Positions 53,744-61,725 of a stretch of 64,000 nucleotides of DNA are shown here, piece by piece. A program made the position numbers and the translations under genes. The stretch comes from Chryseobacterium sp. (GTDB lineage Bacteria; Bacteroidota; Bacteroidia; Flavobacteriales; Weeksellaceae), in the NCBI RefSeq assembly GCF_029240215.1, contig NZ_JARBTK010000001.1, positions 682,001 through 746,000 of the forward strand, in the 5' to 3' direction. How positions within the stretch are numbered: position 1 is the stretch's first letter; every line of letters starts with the position of its first letter. A model generated the notes under the pieces. That model saw nothing but the letters and a program-made list of their open reading frames with translations. It was not told where the DNA came from and searched no databases.

Positions 53744-54589
53744 ATGATGAAATTATTAAAACTCGAATATTACAAAAACCTGAATTACAGACCATTTAAG
53801 GTTTTTACGATCCTGTATTTTGCCATTTTGATTGCTCTGCTTTTTATCGGATTAGCTGACCTTAAGCTTTTTGGAAATCCAATCAACCTAAAAGAACAAG
53901 GAATGTATGATTTCCCAGGAATCTGGAATTTTACGACATGGACGGTCGCATTGCTCAAGATTTTCTTAGGACTAATTATTGTATTTTCAATCTCGCAGGA
54001 ATTCAGCAACCGAATGTTTAAGCAAAATACAATTGACGGACTGAGCAGAGAAGAATTCATTGGCTCGAAACTGATTACCATTACAATTTTCACAATAGTT
54101 TCTACATTAATTGTTTTTGGAATTACTTTGTTTTTAGGGAAAAGTTATTCAACGGTAACAGATTCTGAAATGGTTTTTAAAGAAATATTTTTCATTGGAA
54201 ATTATTTCGTGAAACTATTTTCTTTTTTCTGTTTCCTTATGTTTTTATCAATTCTTTTAAGAAAATCGGTATTCGTATTCCTTGCATTTTTCGTTATTTG
54301 GGTTGGCGAGGCTGTCATTGGAGGAATTGAAGCTTACTCTAAATTAACAGGAATGCAGGGAGCTCAAAGAAATGAAGTTCTTCAAAACGATTTTTTCTTT
54401 AGCAGACTTTTTCCATTGGAAAGTATGTCAAGTTTAATCCCAAACCCAATGCTTAGACTGAATATGGCAAAAGCAATGGGCTTAAAATACGAATTTACCT
54501 ACCCAACAGAAAGTCTGATTGCATGTCTGGTTTGGTGCGCCATCTTCATCGTTGGTTCTTACTGGATTTTAAAGAAAAGAGATTGGTAA
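53744..54589 (+). CDS. ABC transporter permease (ABC-2 type)
   Basis: A protein of 281 residues with six hydrophobic segments. The N-terminus MMKLLKLEYYKNLNYRPFKVFTILYF is typical of ABC-2 permeases fed by BcrA-like ATPases. ISQEFSNRMFKQNTIDGLSREEFIGSKLI (about 84-112) is the coupling-helix region that contacts the ATPase. The tandem ATG ATG start lies 2 bases after the ATPase stop, so the pair is an operon. The permease should form the membrane half of the exporter. A terminator follows. Confidence 0.9.
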   Translation: MMKLLKLEYYKNLNYRPFKVFTILYFAILIALLFIGLADLKLFGNPINLKEQGMYDFPGIWNFTTWTVALLKIFLGLIIVFSISQEFSNRMFKQNTIDGLSREEFIGSKLITITIFTIVSTLIVFGITLFLGKSYSTVTDSEMVFKEIFFIGNYFVKLFSFFCFLMFLSILLRKSVFVFLAFFVIWVGEAVIGGIEAYSKLTGMQGAQRNEVLQNDFFFSRLFPLESMSSLIPNPMLRLNMAKAMGLKYEFTYPTESLIACLVWCAIFIVGSYWILKKRDW

Positions 54590-54624
54590 TTGTATATTTA
54601 TCAGACATAAATTATTCAAATACG

Positions 54625-54654
54625 AAAGTGATTCATTATTGAGTCACTTTTTTT
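54625..54654 (+). terminator. Terminator of the ABC exporter operon
   Basis: The stem AAAGTGA-t-TCA / TGA-g-TCACTTT has a 4-base loop and is followed by a T run. Confidence 0.75.
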
Positions 54655-54670
54655 ATTTAAATTTAAACCA

Positions 54671-55295
54671 ATGATTTCAGGAAAGAAAATATACTATGTT
54701 CCGGGATTGATAAGTGCATTATTGATTCCTGTTTTGTTTTGGTATTTCGGGAATCAAAAATATGAAGAAATCAATGTAGGGGTTATTGATATAGGTATTC
54801 CAGCGAAATTAAATGATGAAAATTATAAATACTCTTTTGAACCATTGAGAAATTGGAATTATCAAAAAATTACTGTTCAGCCAAATTCCGCAAAAAAAAA
54901 TTCTAAATATTATGTTTCAAAACTGAAAGAACTTCAAAAAAGAAACAAAAAAGAATCAGGAATTGAATTTATTTTAGATAACAACAATACTTATGGAGAT
55001 TTTGCATCTATTTTAAATGATATGGCTATAGCTAAACAAGAGACCTATGGTTTATATCTCAACAAAACGGGACATCTTTGCCGTTCATTTTTACAAAGAT
55101 CCAAATAAAATACAAAATGTTTTTGGTGACGATACTGTTTTTTATAACTATACAGAAAGTGACTATTACACAGGCTACACAAAATTCAAATTTCAAATGA
55201 GTCAACTTCCTAAACAAACCTTTTATTTAATACTCGGATTTTTAATTTTCCTAAACATCTCAATGTTCAGCATCAAAGAAAGGTTTTTAAACTAA
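54671..55295 (+). pseudogene. Frameshifted two-span membrane protein gene
   Basis: Two overlapping frames form one protein. The first (54671-55108) starts MISGKKIYYVPGLISALLIPVLFWYF, with a transmembrane helix at about 8-28 and a soluble domain up to NKTGHL. The natural continuation (FAVHFYKDPNKIQNVFGDDTVFYN, then a helix QTFYLILGFLIFLNISMF and tail) is in the next frame and ends at 55295. Removing one G from the GGG at 55069-55071 joins them as NKTDIFAVHFYKD, 207 residues in all. This is either a real one-base insertion or a sequencing error. The protein resembles a membrane component with a periplasmic loop; its family is not recognised. It follows the ABC exporter but behind a terminator. 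Confidence 0.7.
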
Positions 55296-55319
55296 AAAAG
55301 TTGCCTTTCGACAACTTTT
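55295..55319. terminator. Bidirectional terminator
   Basis: The stem AAAAGTTG / CAACTTTT has an 8-base loop. It separates the frameshifted gene from the convergent msrA gene. Confidence 0.75.
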
Positions 55320-55324
55320 CAACT

Positions 55325-55984
55325 TTATTTTTTCGCTTTTGGAAGCGGATTTGCGTTTCTGGCTTCTTCAAAAAGTCCCGGTTCAATGTGACAATATCCA
55401 CCCGGATTTGCGTTCAGATAATCCTGATGATAATCTTCTGCTTTGTAGAAATTTTTTAAAGTCTCAACTTCTACAACAACTGGTTTAGAATAATTTTTGG
55501 CTAATTTTTCAACCTCAGCTTTTACAATGGCTTCGGTACTTTTATCTGTAAAATAAATTCCGCTTCGGTAATTGTCTCCTACATCATTTCCTTGTCTGTT
55601 CAAAGTAGTAGGATCGATTGATTTAAAATAAAGATCAATCAGTAATTTCAGATCCACTTGATCGGCATCATATTTCACTTTTACGGTTTCTGTAAATCCC
55701 GTCGTATGACTGATCACTTCTTCATAAGTAGGATTTTTAGTTTTTCCGTTGGCATATCCCACTTCAGTTTTTACAACTCCTCTCACTTGTTGAAAAAGAT
55801 GTTCGGTTCCCCAAAAACATCCACCTGCGAAGTAAACTTCTTTTACATTGGCTCCATCCATAACGGTCTCATTTTCTTTTTCTTTGTTAATTTCTCCTGT
55901 TTTCATTTTTTTTGAATCTCCACAACTCGCTGCAAACACAGCGATTCCAAGAAACATCCCGAGTAATATGAATATGTTTTTCAT
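55325..55984 (-). CDS. msrA: Peptide-methionine (S)-S-oxide reductase, lipoprotein form
   Basis: A protein of 219 residues from ATG 55984, which starts a lipoprotein signal with lipobox VFAASC (Cys about 21). An ATG eight codons earlier is less likely. The catalytic motif AGGCFWGTEHLFQQV (Cys about 60) is followed by GVVKTEVGYANG, YRSGIYF and the C-terminal AEDYHQDYLNANPGGYCHIEPGL with the resolving Cys. It reduces methionine-S-sulfoxide in oxidised proteins. The lipid anchor places the enzyme in the periplasm or outer membrane, where it would protect envelope proteins. Confidence 0.93.
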   Translation of the reverse strand: MKNIFILLGMFLGIAVFAASCGDSKKMKTGEINKEKENETVMDGANVKEVYFAGGCFWGTEHLFQQVRGVVKTEVGYANGKTKNPTYEEVISHTTGFTETVKVKYDADQVDLKLLIDLYFKSIDPTTLNRQGNDVGDNYRSGIYFTDKSTEAIVKAEVEKLAKNYSKPVVVEVETLKNFYKAEDYHQDYLNANPGGYCHIEPGLFEEARNANPLPKAKK

Positions 55985-56183
55985 TTTTTGTTTGTTGTAC
56001 TTAATCATTTTGTTGATATAATTTTTAGAACACTTTAGTTAGATGCAAATTTCACGCTAAAATTAAATTTGGTTTTAAGAATTTTCATTTAACAATTTCG
56101 ATTAATCATATATACGGAAAAACGAATCTGAACGGTTTTAATTTAGAGTTTAAATGAAAATTTTTGGTCATATTTTTCCATAG

Positions 56184-56247
56184 TTTGTCATTCCGGAGGA
56201 ATCTAAACGTTCGAATTTCACTGGTGAGATTCCTGCGGAATGACAAA
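56184..56247. repeat. Dispersed palindrome, copy E
   Basis: The arms TTTGTCATTCCGGAGGAATC and GATTCCTGCGGAATGACAAA match except for one base pair. It is the same element as copies A-D. Confidence 0.8.
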
Positions 56248-56402
56248 GACGACTTTGAAAATTTCAAAAATCATATTGGGATTTGATTTAAACTAACTAA
56301 TGACATTTAAGATTTGCATTATAACCTATCTTAATTGTAGTAAAAATAATCAGAACATCTATAAATTCCCAACAACAGTATCTTACAATCACTTAAAAAT
56401 AT

Positions 56403-56410
56403 TAAATTTG
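56403..56410 (+). promoter_or_regulatory. -7 box (TAAATTTG) of alaS
   Basis: An exact TAnnTTTG match 39 bases before the alaS ATG at 56450. Confidence 0.5.
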
Positions 56411-56449
56411 CATCCTTATCAATTTTTTTGATATTAAAAGCTATAAAAA

Positions 56450-59053
56450 ATGACTTCACAGGAAATACGCCAACAGTTTTTAGACTATTTTAAAAGTAAA
56501 AACCACCTTATCGTTCCTTCAGCACCGATCGTGTTGAAAGATGATCCAACGCTGATGTTTTCCAACTCGGGAATGACACAGTTCAAAGATTTTTTCTTAG
56601 GATATAAAACTCCGACTGCCCCGAGAATTGCCGATACACAAAAGTGTCTGAGAGTTTCCGGAAAGCATAACGATTTGGATGATGTGGGTCGTGATACCTA
56701 TCACCACACGATGTTTGAAATGTTGGGAAACTGGTCTTTCGGTGATTATTTTAAAAAAGAAGCGATTTCTTGGGCTTGGGAATTGTTGACGGAAGTATAC
56801 GGAATCCCAAAAGAAAATTTGTACGTAACCATTTTTGAAGGCGACGCAAAAGAAAATCTGGAAAGAGATACTGAAGCTTATGATCTTTGGAAACAATTCG
56901 TTTCAGAAGACAGAATCATCAACGGAAATAAAAAAGATAATTTTTGGGAAATGGGAGCAAGCGGACCTTGTGGACCTTGTTCAGAGATTCATGTAGACTT
57001 GAGAACTCCAGAGGAAAAAGCTAAAATTTCCGGTTTGGAGCTGGTGAACAACGATCATCCTCAGGTTGTTGAAATCTGGAATCTAGTATTCATGCAGTTC
57101 AACAGAAAAGCTGACGGTTCTCTTGAAAATCTTCCTGCAAGACACATTGATACAGGAATGGGATTTGAGCGTCTTTGTATGGCTTTACAGCAGAAAGAAT
57201 CCAACTATGACACTGATGTTTTCACGCCGTTGATTGCTAAAGTTGAAGAACTTTCAGGTAAAAAATATACAGGAATTTTAACGGACGAAAAAGATATCGC
57301 AATCCGCGTTGTAGTAGATCACATCAGAGCGGTTTCTTTTGCCATTGCAGATGGACAGCTGCCTTCCAACGGAGGTGCAGGTTATGTGATCAGAAGAATT
57401 TTAAGAAGAGGAATTTCTTATGCTTATCGATTTTTAGACAGAAAAGAACCTTTCCTTTTTGAATTGGTGGCTGTGCTTCAAAATCAAATGGGAAAATTCT
57501 TCCCTGAATTGGAGAAGCAAGGAAAATTAGTCACTGAAGTCATTAAAAGTGAAGAAGAATCTTTCTTAAAAACAATAGAAACAGGTTTATTAAGAGTAGA
57601 TAAATTAATTCAGCAAACCATTTCTGAAGGTTCTAAAGTTCTTCCAAGTGTTGAAGTTTTTGAATTGTATGATACATACGGTTTCCCGGATGATTTGACT
57701 AGAATTATTGCAGAAGAAAAAGGTTTGACGATTGACGAAGCCGGTTTTGAAGCTGAAATGGCGAAACAAAAACAACGTTCTAAAAAAGACTCAGCTTCTA
57801 AAGTCTACGACTGGGTTGTTTTGGAAGAAAAACCTGAAAATTTTGTAGGTTACGATCAAATCGAAGCGGAAACTTACATTACAAGATACAGAAAAGTAGA
57901 AAATAAAGACGGCGAATTTTATCAGGTGGTATTGAGCAACTCCCCTTTCTACCCTGAAGGTGGTGGACAAATCGGTGACAAAGGTGTACTGGAAAATGCG
58001 GTTGAAAGCTTTGAAGTTTTAGAAACTAAAAAAGAAAACGGATTGATTATTTCTTTAATCAACGGACTTCCGAAAGATGCAGGAGCTGTTTTTTATGCTA
58101 AAGTTAATGCAACCGAAAGAAAAAACTCTCAGGCAAATCACTCTGTAACGCATTTGTTGCACGAAGCTTTGAGAGAAGTTTTGGGAACTCACGTTGAGCA
58201 GAAAGGTTCATTTGTTGGTCCGGATTATCTGCGTTTTGACTTCTCGCATTTTAGTAAAATGACGGATGAAGAATTGGCTTTGATTGAAGAAAAAGTCAAT
58301 GCAAAAATCAAAGAAAATATCGCTTTGCAGGAATTCAGAAACATCCCGATTCAGGAGGCAATTGACAAAGGTGCGATGGCATTGTTTGGTGAAAAATATG
58401 GTGACAGCGTGAGAATGATCCAGTTTGGAAGTTCAAAAGAATTGTGTGGTGGAACTCACGTAAAACATACAAGCGAAATCGGTCATTTTAAAATCAATTC
58501 TGAAAGTTCTGCTGCGGCAGGAATCAGAAGAATTGAAGCGATTTCAGGAGATAAATCTGAAGAATATTTCAAGAATTTAGAAAAACAGATTGTTGAGCTT
58601 TCTCAATTGCTGAAATCTAAAGATATTGTAAAATCAATCGAGAAATTGATCGAAGAAAATTCAGCATTAAAATCTGAAGTTGAATCTCTGAAAAAAGAAA
58701 AAGCAAAAGGCGAAATCGGCGACTGGAAAACGGCTTATGAACACAAAGGCGACAAACAGCTTTTGGTAAAGAAAACCTCTCTGGATGCAGGTTCGGTAAA
58801 AGATATTGTATTCCAACTGAAGAAAGAAATCCCAACTTCTGTAACGATTGTTTTGTCAGATTACGACGGAAAACCAATGATTACCGTTGGAATTTCCGAT
58901 GATTTGGCTTCAAACTATCAGGCAGGAACGATTGTGAAAGATTTAGCAAAAGAAATCCAAGGCGGTGGCGGTGGAAATTCAGGCTTCGCAACAGCAGGAG
59001 GAAAAAATCTTGATGGCTTGGAAAATGCGTATCAGAAGGCTTTGAATCTTTAA
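56450..59053 (+). CDS. alaS: Alanyl-tRNA synthetase
   Basis: A protein of 867 residues. The catalytic domain starts TSQEIRQQFLDYFKSKNHLIVPSAPIV and contains FSNSGMTQFKDFFLG, RVSGKHNDLDDVGRDTYHHTMFEMLGNWSFGDYFKKE and MGFERL. The editing domain holds the zinc motifs NHSVTHLLHEAL (HxxxH) and LCGGTHVKHTSEIG (Cys/His), which remove Ser and Gly from tRNA-Ala. The C-Ala domain ends with the Gly-rich IQGGGGGNSGFATAGGKN. The length is typical for bacterial AlaS. It is transcribed alone and ended by a strong hairpin. Confidence 0.97.
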   Translation: MTSQEIRQQFLDYFKSKNHLIVPSAPIVLKDDPTLMFSNSGMTQFKDFFLGYKTPTAPRIADTQKCLRVSGKHNDLDDVGRDTYHHTMFEMLGNWSFGDYFKKEAISWAWELLTEVYGIPKENLYVTIFEGDAKENLERDTEAYDLWKQFVSEDRIINGNKKDNFWEMGASGPCGPCSEIHVDLRTPEEKAKISGLELVNNDHPQVVEIWNLVFMQFNRKADGSLENLPARHIDTGMGFERLCMALQQKESNYDTDVFTPLIAKVEELSGKKYTGILTDEKDIAIRVVVDHIRAVSFAIADGQLPSNGGAGYVIRRILRRGISYAYRFLDRKEPFLFELVAVLQNQMGKFFPELEKQGKLVTEVIKSEEESFLKTIETGLLRVDKLIQQTISEGSKVLPSVEVFELYDTYGFPDDLTRIIAEEKGLTIDEAGFEAEMAKQKQRSKKDSASKVYDWVVLEEKPENFVGYDQIEAETYITRYRKVENKDGEFYQVVLSNSPFYPEGGGQIGDKGVLENAVESFEVLETKKENGLIISLINGLPKDAGAVFYAKVNATERKNSQANHSVTHLLHEALREVLGTHVEQKGSFVGPDYLRFDFSHFSKMTDEELALIEEKVNAKIKENIALQEFRNIPIQEAIDKGAMALFGEKYGDSVRMIQFGSSKELCGGTHVKHTSEIGHFKINSESSAAAGIRRIEAISGDKSEEYFKNLEKQIVELSQLLKSKDIVKSIEKLIEENSALKSEVESLKKEKAKGEIGDWKTAYEHKGDKQLLVKKTSLDAGSVKDIVFQLKKEIPTSVTIVLSDYDGKPMITVGISDDLASNYQAGTIVKDLAKEIQGGGGGNSGFATAGGKNLDGLENAYQKALNL

Positions 59054-59124
59054 TTAATTTTCTAGTAAACATTACCGCTTTGCGGTTTCTATAAGGATTT
59101 AATGATCCGAATTTATTGTAAACA

Positions 59125-59155
59125 ACAAACCCTTTCAGTTTTGAAAGGGTTTGTT
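59125..59155 (+). terminator. Terminator of alaS
   Basis: The stem ACAAACCCTTTCA / TGAAAGGGTTTGT has a 4-base loop and is followed by a T-rich tail. Confidence 0.85.
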
Positions 59156-59180
59156 TGTATTTAACGACAACTCAGTCGTT

Positions 59181-59311
59181 CGTCACTTCGAGTAGGTTTT
59201 TGAAGAAAACCGTATCGAGAAGTTTTTGTTTTATAGAAAGATTTGTGCTTCGATTCACAGGTTCTCGATACATTTTTCTCCGCTACGCTGCGAAAAACAC
59301 TCGAACTGACG
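59181..59311. repeat. 125-bp palindromic element, copy 1
   Basis: The ends CGTCACTTCGAGTAGG and ACACTCGAACTGACG are inverted, with an inner inverted pair CGTATCGAGAAG / GGTTCTCGATAC. The right half holds a GCGAAAAA-type hairpin (TTTTTCTCCGC / GCGAAAAA). It could fold into a cruciform. Confidence 0.85.
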
Positions 59312-59362
59312 AACGACTCACGAGGTTAAGTCGTTATCAGTATAGGCGAGACGTCACTTCGA
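59260..59362 (+). repeat. 103-bp direct repeat, left copy
   Basis: This is identical to 61470-61572 except one base (A at 59285, G at 61495). It spans the right half of one palindromic element, a 40-base spacer (ACGACTCACGAGGTTAAG and on) and the start of the next. It lies on the left of the HxlR/oxidoreductase pair. Confidence 0.9.
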
Positions 59363-59475
59363 ATAGGTTTTTGCAAAAACCGTATCGAGAAGTTCTTGAT
59401 TCACAGGCAGCCCATGCTTCACGGGTTCTCGATACTTTTTTCTTCGCCGAGTGAAGAAAAACACTCGAACTGACG
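59352..59475. repeat. 125-bp palindromic element, copy 2
   Basis: The ends are CGTCACTTCGAATAGG and CACTCGAACTGACG. The right-half hairpin reads TTTTTTCTTCGCC / GTGAAGAAAAA, a compensated variant of copy 1. Confidence 0.85.
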
Positions 59476-59511
59476 GGTCTCTTTGTATCGTTTGATATCG
59501 TGTAAACCCGA

Positions 59512-59596
59512 CGTCACTTCGAGTAGATTTTTGCTAAAAAAACGTATCGAGAAGTTTTTTGTTTAAAGGCAAACTCTGATTCAAAGACTCTCGTAA
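59512..59596. repeat. 125-bp palindromic element, copy 3 (truncated)
   Basis: It starts CGTCACTTCGAGTAG and retains ACGTATCGAGAAG. It breaks off after GACTCTCGTA, about 45 bases before the HxlR gene end. Confidence 0.7.
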
Positions 59597-59640
59597 TAAA
59601 TTATTGATGTCCTAATTAAGTAAATTACTTAGAACAATTA

Positions 59641-60018
59641 TTATTTTATTTTATCGTTATCACTTTCAATTAATCCCATTTTATGCTTTGCTCCCCATTG
59701 ATGCAGTTCTTTGCAAACAGGCATCAGTTCCTTTCCAATATTCGTTAATTCATATTCAACTCTTGGCGGAACTTCTGCAAAAACCGTTTTTATTAGTAAA
59801 CCATCTTTTTCCAATTCTCTTAACTGTAGAGTGAGCATTCTTTCGGTGATATTGGAAATTATTTTTTTTAATTCTCCGAAACGCTTTTTCTCTTTTTCCA
59901 ATTGCAACAGAATAGGAAGTTTCCACCTGCCTCCAACCAGCTGAACTGCGTAAGTAACATTGCAATCAGTGATAAAAATTTTATTCTGGTTATTTGTAGA
60001 GGTTTCTTTGTTTGCCAT
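59641..60018 (-). CDS. HxlR/YodB family transcriptional regulator
   Basis: A protein of 125 residues. The winged-helix domain follows the HxlR pattern: CNVTYAVQLVGGRWKLPILLQLEKEKKRFGELKKIISNITERMLTLQLRELEKDGLL (about 19-78), then PPRVEYELTNIGKELMPVCKELHQWG. Cys19 occupies the N-terminal position of the redox-sensing cysteine in HypR/YodB/QorR-type proteins, so control by electrophiles or oxidants is possible. It is divergent from the Gal80-like oxidoreductase, and two TGTA-N3-TACA sites lie between them. It probably represses both genes. Confidence 0.9.
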   Translation of the reverse strand: MANKETSTNNQNKIFITDCNVTYAVQLVGGRWKLPILLQLEKEKKRFGELKKIISNITERMLTLQLRELEKDGLLIKTVFAEVPPRVEYELTNIGKELMPVCKELHQWGAKHKMGLIESDNDKIK

Positions 60019-60034
60019 TACTTACATTTTTGTA

Positions 60035-60064
60035 TGTACCTTACAATTGTATGTGTACTGTACA
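60035..60064. promoter_or_regulatory. Candidate double HxlR operator
   Basis: Two copies of TGTA-N3-TACA (TGTACCTTACA at 60035-60045 and TGTACTGTACA at 60054-60064) are centred 19 bases apart. A further TACA-N4-TGTA lies at 60023-60034. They sit between the divergent regulator and oxidoreductase genes, as expected for an autoregulated HxlR-type repressor. Confidence 0.6.
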
Positions 60065-60082
60065 AAGTTAATTGTTTCCTGA

Positions 60083-60090
60083 TAAATTTG
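60083..60090 (+). promoter_or_regulatory. -7 box (TAAATTTG) of the oxidoreductase gene
   Basis: An exact TAnnTTTG match 23 bases before ATG 60114. The operator candidate at 60054-60064 falls in its upstream (-33) region. Confidence 0.6.
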
Positions 60091-60113
60091 CAATTAGATA
60101 AAAAGAAAGAAAA

Positions 60114-61202
60114 ATGAAAACAGATCGTATCAGAGTCGGAATTATTGGTTTAAATCCCGATAGCCATTGGGCATCAAAATCACATATACCCGCATTACAG
60201 TTTTTGGAAGATGATTTTGAAATTCTAGGTGTAGCGAATACAACCTATGAAAGTGCAAAAAGAGCTTCCGAAGCATTCCAAATCCCTTATGCATTTCAGA
60301 ATGCGGAAGCATTGATCAGCTCACCGGAAATAGATTTGGTAATCGTTACCGTGAAAGTACCCTATCATTTTGAGTTAGTAAAAGCTGCCTTGGCATCAGG
60401 TAAACACGTGTATTGTGAGCATCCACTTGGAAATGGTTTGGAGGAAACCAGACTTTTAGCCGAAATGGCAGCGAAAAAAAACGTTGTGGCTGTTGTAGGA
60501 ACTCAAATGGTGGTTGCACCTGAAATTTTGTATTTGCAACAACTTATAAAGGATAGTTTTGTCGGGAAAGTTCTGTCTACAACTTTGATTGGTTCGGGCG
60601 GGAACTGGAGAAACGAGACTGTTGCAGATTTATCTTATTTGTACGATAAAGCCAATGGTGCAACTATGCTAACGATACCATTGGCACATACATTGGCTGG
60701 TGTTACCACTGTATTGGGAAGCTTTTCAGAACTCAGTTCCAAACTGACAAGCAATTTCGATACGGTGAAAGTATTGGAAACAGGTGACGTAAAATCGAAA
60801 ACAGCAGAAGACCAAATTATGATAATCGGTACATTAGATAATGGTGCAGCTATTTCTGTACATTATCGTGGTGGCGTTTCAAGAGGTACTAATTTATTAT
60901 GGGAAATTAACGGAACAGAAGGCGACATACAGGTAAGAGGTGATTTGGGACACGGACAGCTGGTGCCTCTCTCCATCTTTGGAGCGAAAGGAACTGAGAA
61001 AGAACTGAAATTAATGAAAGTTCCGGCAGAGATTATGAATAATTTTCCCGAAAATCCAATGGTAGGAAATGTAGCCCGAATGTATAAGTTGCTGGCAGAC
61101 GACATTAGAAACAATACCCGAAATGCACCTTCTTTTGATGATGCTGTACAACTTTATGAATTGCTGAATACTATAGAGCTGTCTGCGACGAAGCTCGACT
61201 GA
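60114..61202 (+). CDS. Gfo/Idh/MocA family oxidoreductase, Gal80-like
   Basis: A protein of 362 residues. The Rossmann start VGIIGLNPDSHWASKSHIPAL differs from the usual GxGxxG and resembles yeast Gal80 (VGLN...W..K.H.PA). EHPLG (about residue 103) takes the place of the EKP motif, so the catalytic Lys is changed to His. YDKANGATMLTIPLAHTLAGV, EINGTEGDIQVRGD and GNVARMYKLLADDI also follow the Gal80/GFO pattern. It may be an NAD(P)-dependent sugar-type dehydrogenase or a non-catalytic sensor. The last codons (TKLD and TGA) lie at the edge of a palindromic repeat, so the natural C-terminus may have been replaced. Divergent from an HxlR regulator. Confidence 0.85.
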   Translation: MKTDRIRVGIIGLNPDSHWASKSHIPALQFLEDDFEILGVANTTYESAKRASEAFQIPYAFQNAEALISSPEIDLVIVTVKVPYHFELVKAALASGKHVYCEHPLGNGLEETRLLAEMAAKKNVVAVVGTQMVVAPEILYLQQLIKDSFVGKVLSTTLIGSGGNWRNETVADLSYLYDKANGATMLTIPLAHTLAGVTTVLGSFSELSSKLTSNFDTVKVLETGDVKSKTAEDQIMIIGTLDNGAAISVHYRGGVSRGTNLLWEINGTEGDIQVRGDLGHGQLVPLSIFGAKGTEKELKLMKVPAEIMNNFPENPMVGNVARMYKLLADDIRNNTRNAPSFDDAVQLYELLNTIELSATKLD

Positions 61203-61233
61203 CGGAGCGTATCTTGTATCGTTTAAACAAGTC

Positions 61234-61358
61234 GTCACTTCGAGTAGATTTTTGCAAAAAATCGTATCGAGAAGTTTTTGATTCATAGGCAGTCAGTGGT
61301 CCACGGGTTCTCGATACATTTTTCTTCGCTTTTCGAAGAAAAACACTCGAACTGACGG
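61234..61358. repeat. 125-bp palindromic element, copy 4
   Basis: The ends are CGTCACTTCGAGTAG and CACTCGAACTGACG. The right-half hairpin is TTTTTCTTCGCTTTTCGAAG plus AAAAA. It starts 32 bases after the oxidoreductase stop codon. A fragment of another copy (CTCGACTGACGG) forms the gene end itself. Confidence 0.85.
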
Positions 61359-61398
61359 AACTCGACTGACAAGCGACTGATGTATTGTGTAAACAAGT

Positions 61399-61521
61399 CG
61401 TCACTTCGAGTAGGTTTTGTAAAAACCGTATCGAGAAGTTTTTGATTTACAGGCAGTCTGCGATCCACGGGTTCTCGATACATTTTTCTCCGCTGCGCTG
61501 CGAAAAACACTCGAACTGACG
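61399..61521. repeat. 125-bp palindromic element, copy 5
   Basis: The ends are CGTCACTTCGAGTAGG and CACTCGAACTGACG. The right half (from 61470) is part of the 103-bp direct repeat shared with copy 1. Confidence 0.85.
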
Positions 61522-61572
61522 AACGACTCACGAGGTTAAGTCGTTATCAGTATAGGCGAGACGTCACTTCGA
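61470..61572 (+). repeat. 103-bp direct repeat, right copy
   Basis: This is the partner of 59260-59362, with one mismatch and the same orientation, 2210 bases apart. It brackets the HxlR/oxidoreductase pair. Confidence 0.9.
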
Positions 61573-61685
61573 GTAGGTTTTTGAAAAAAATCGTATCGAG
61601 AAGTTTTTGACTGGAAGACAGATTTTGTGCTTCGGTTCACGGGTTCTCGATACATCCCGATTTCATCGGGACACTCGAACTGACG
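61562..61685. repeat. 125-bp palindromic element, copy 6
   Basis: The ends are CGTCACTTCGAGTAGG and CACTCGAACTGACG. Its right-half hairpin has been swapped for TCCCGATTTCATCGGGA, showing that the stem and not the sequence is conserved. Confidence 0.85.
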
Positions 61686-61725
61686 AACGACTGACGATGC
61701 AACTTTGGTATTAATTTAAGCACGT

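Larger units (their letters stand above)
56009..56449. other. 441-base divergent region msrA-alaS
   Basis: It contains copy E of the dispersed palindrome (56184-56247) and a TAAATTTG box for alaS at 56403. Otherwise it is AT-rich with no gene seen. Confidence 0.6.

Noticed and set aside
59155..59454. 99-residue plus-strand open frame
   Set aside because: It lies entirely in the palindromic repeat elements, and its sequence is the repeat read as codons.
61171..61531. Short minus-strand open frames in repeat cluster II
   Set aside because: They are made of repeat copies (SRSSVRVFF-type strings) and overlap the oxidoreductase end. No start signal is seen.
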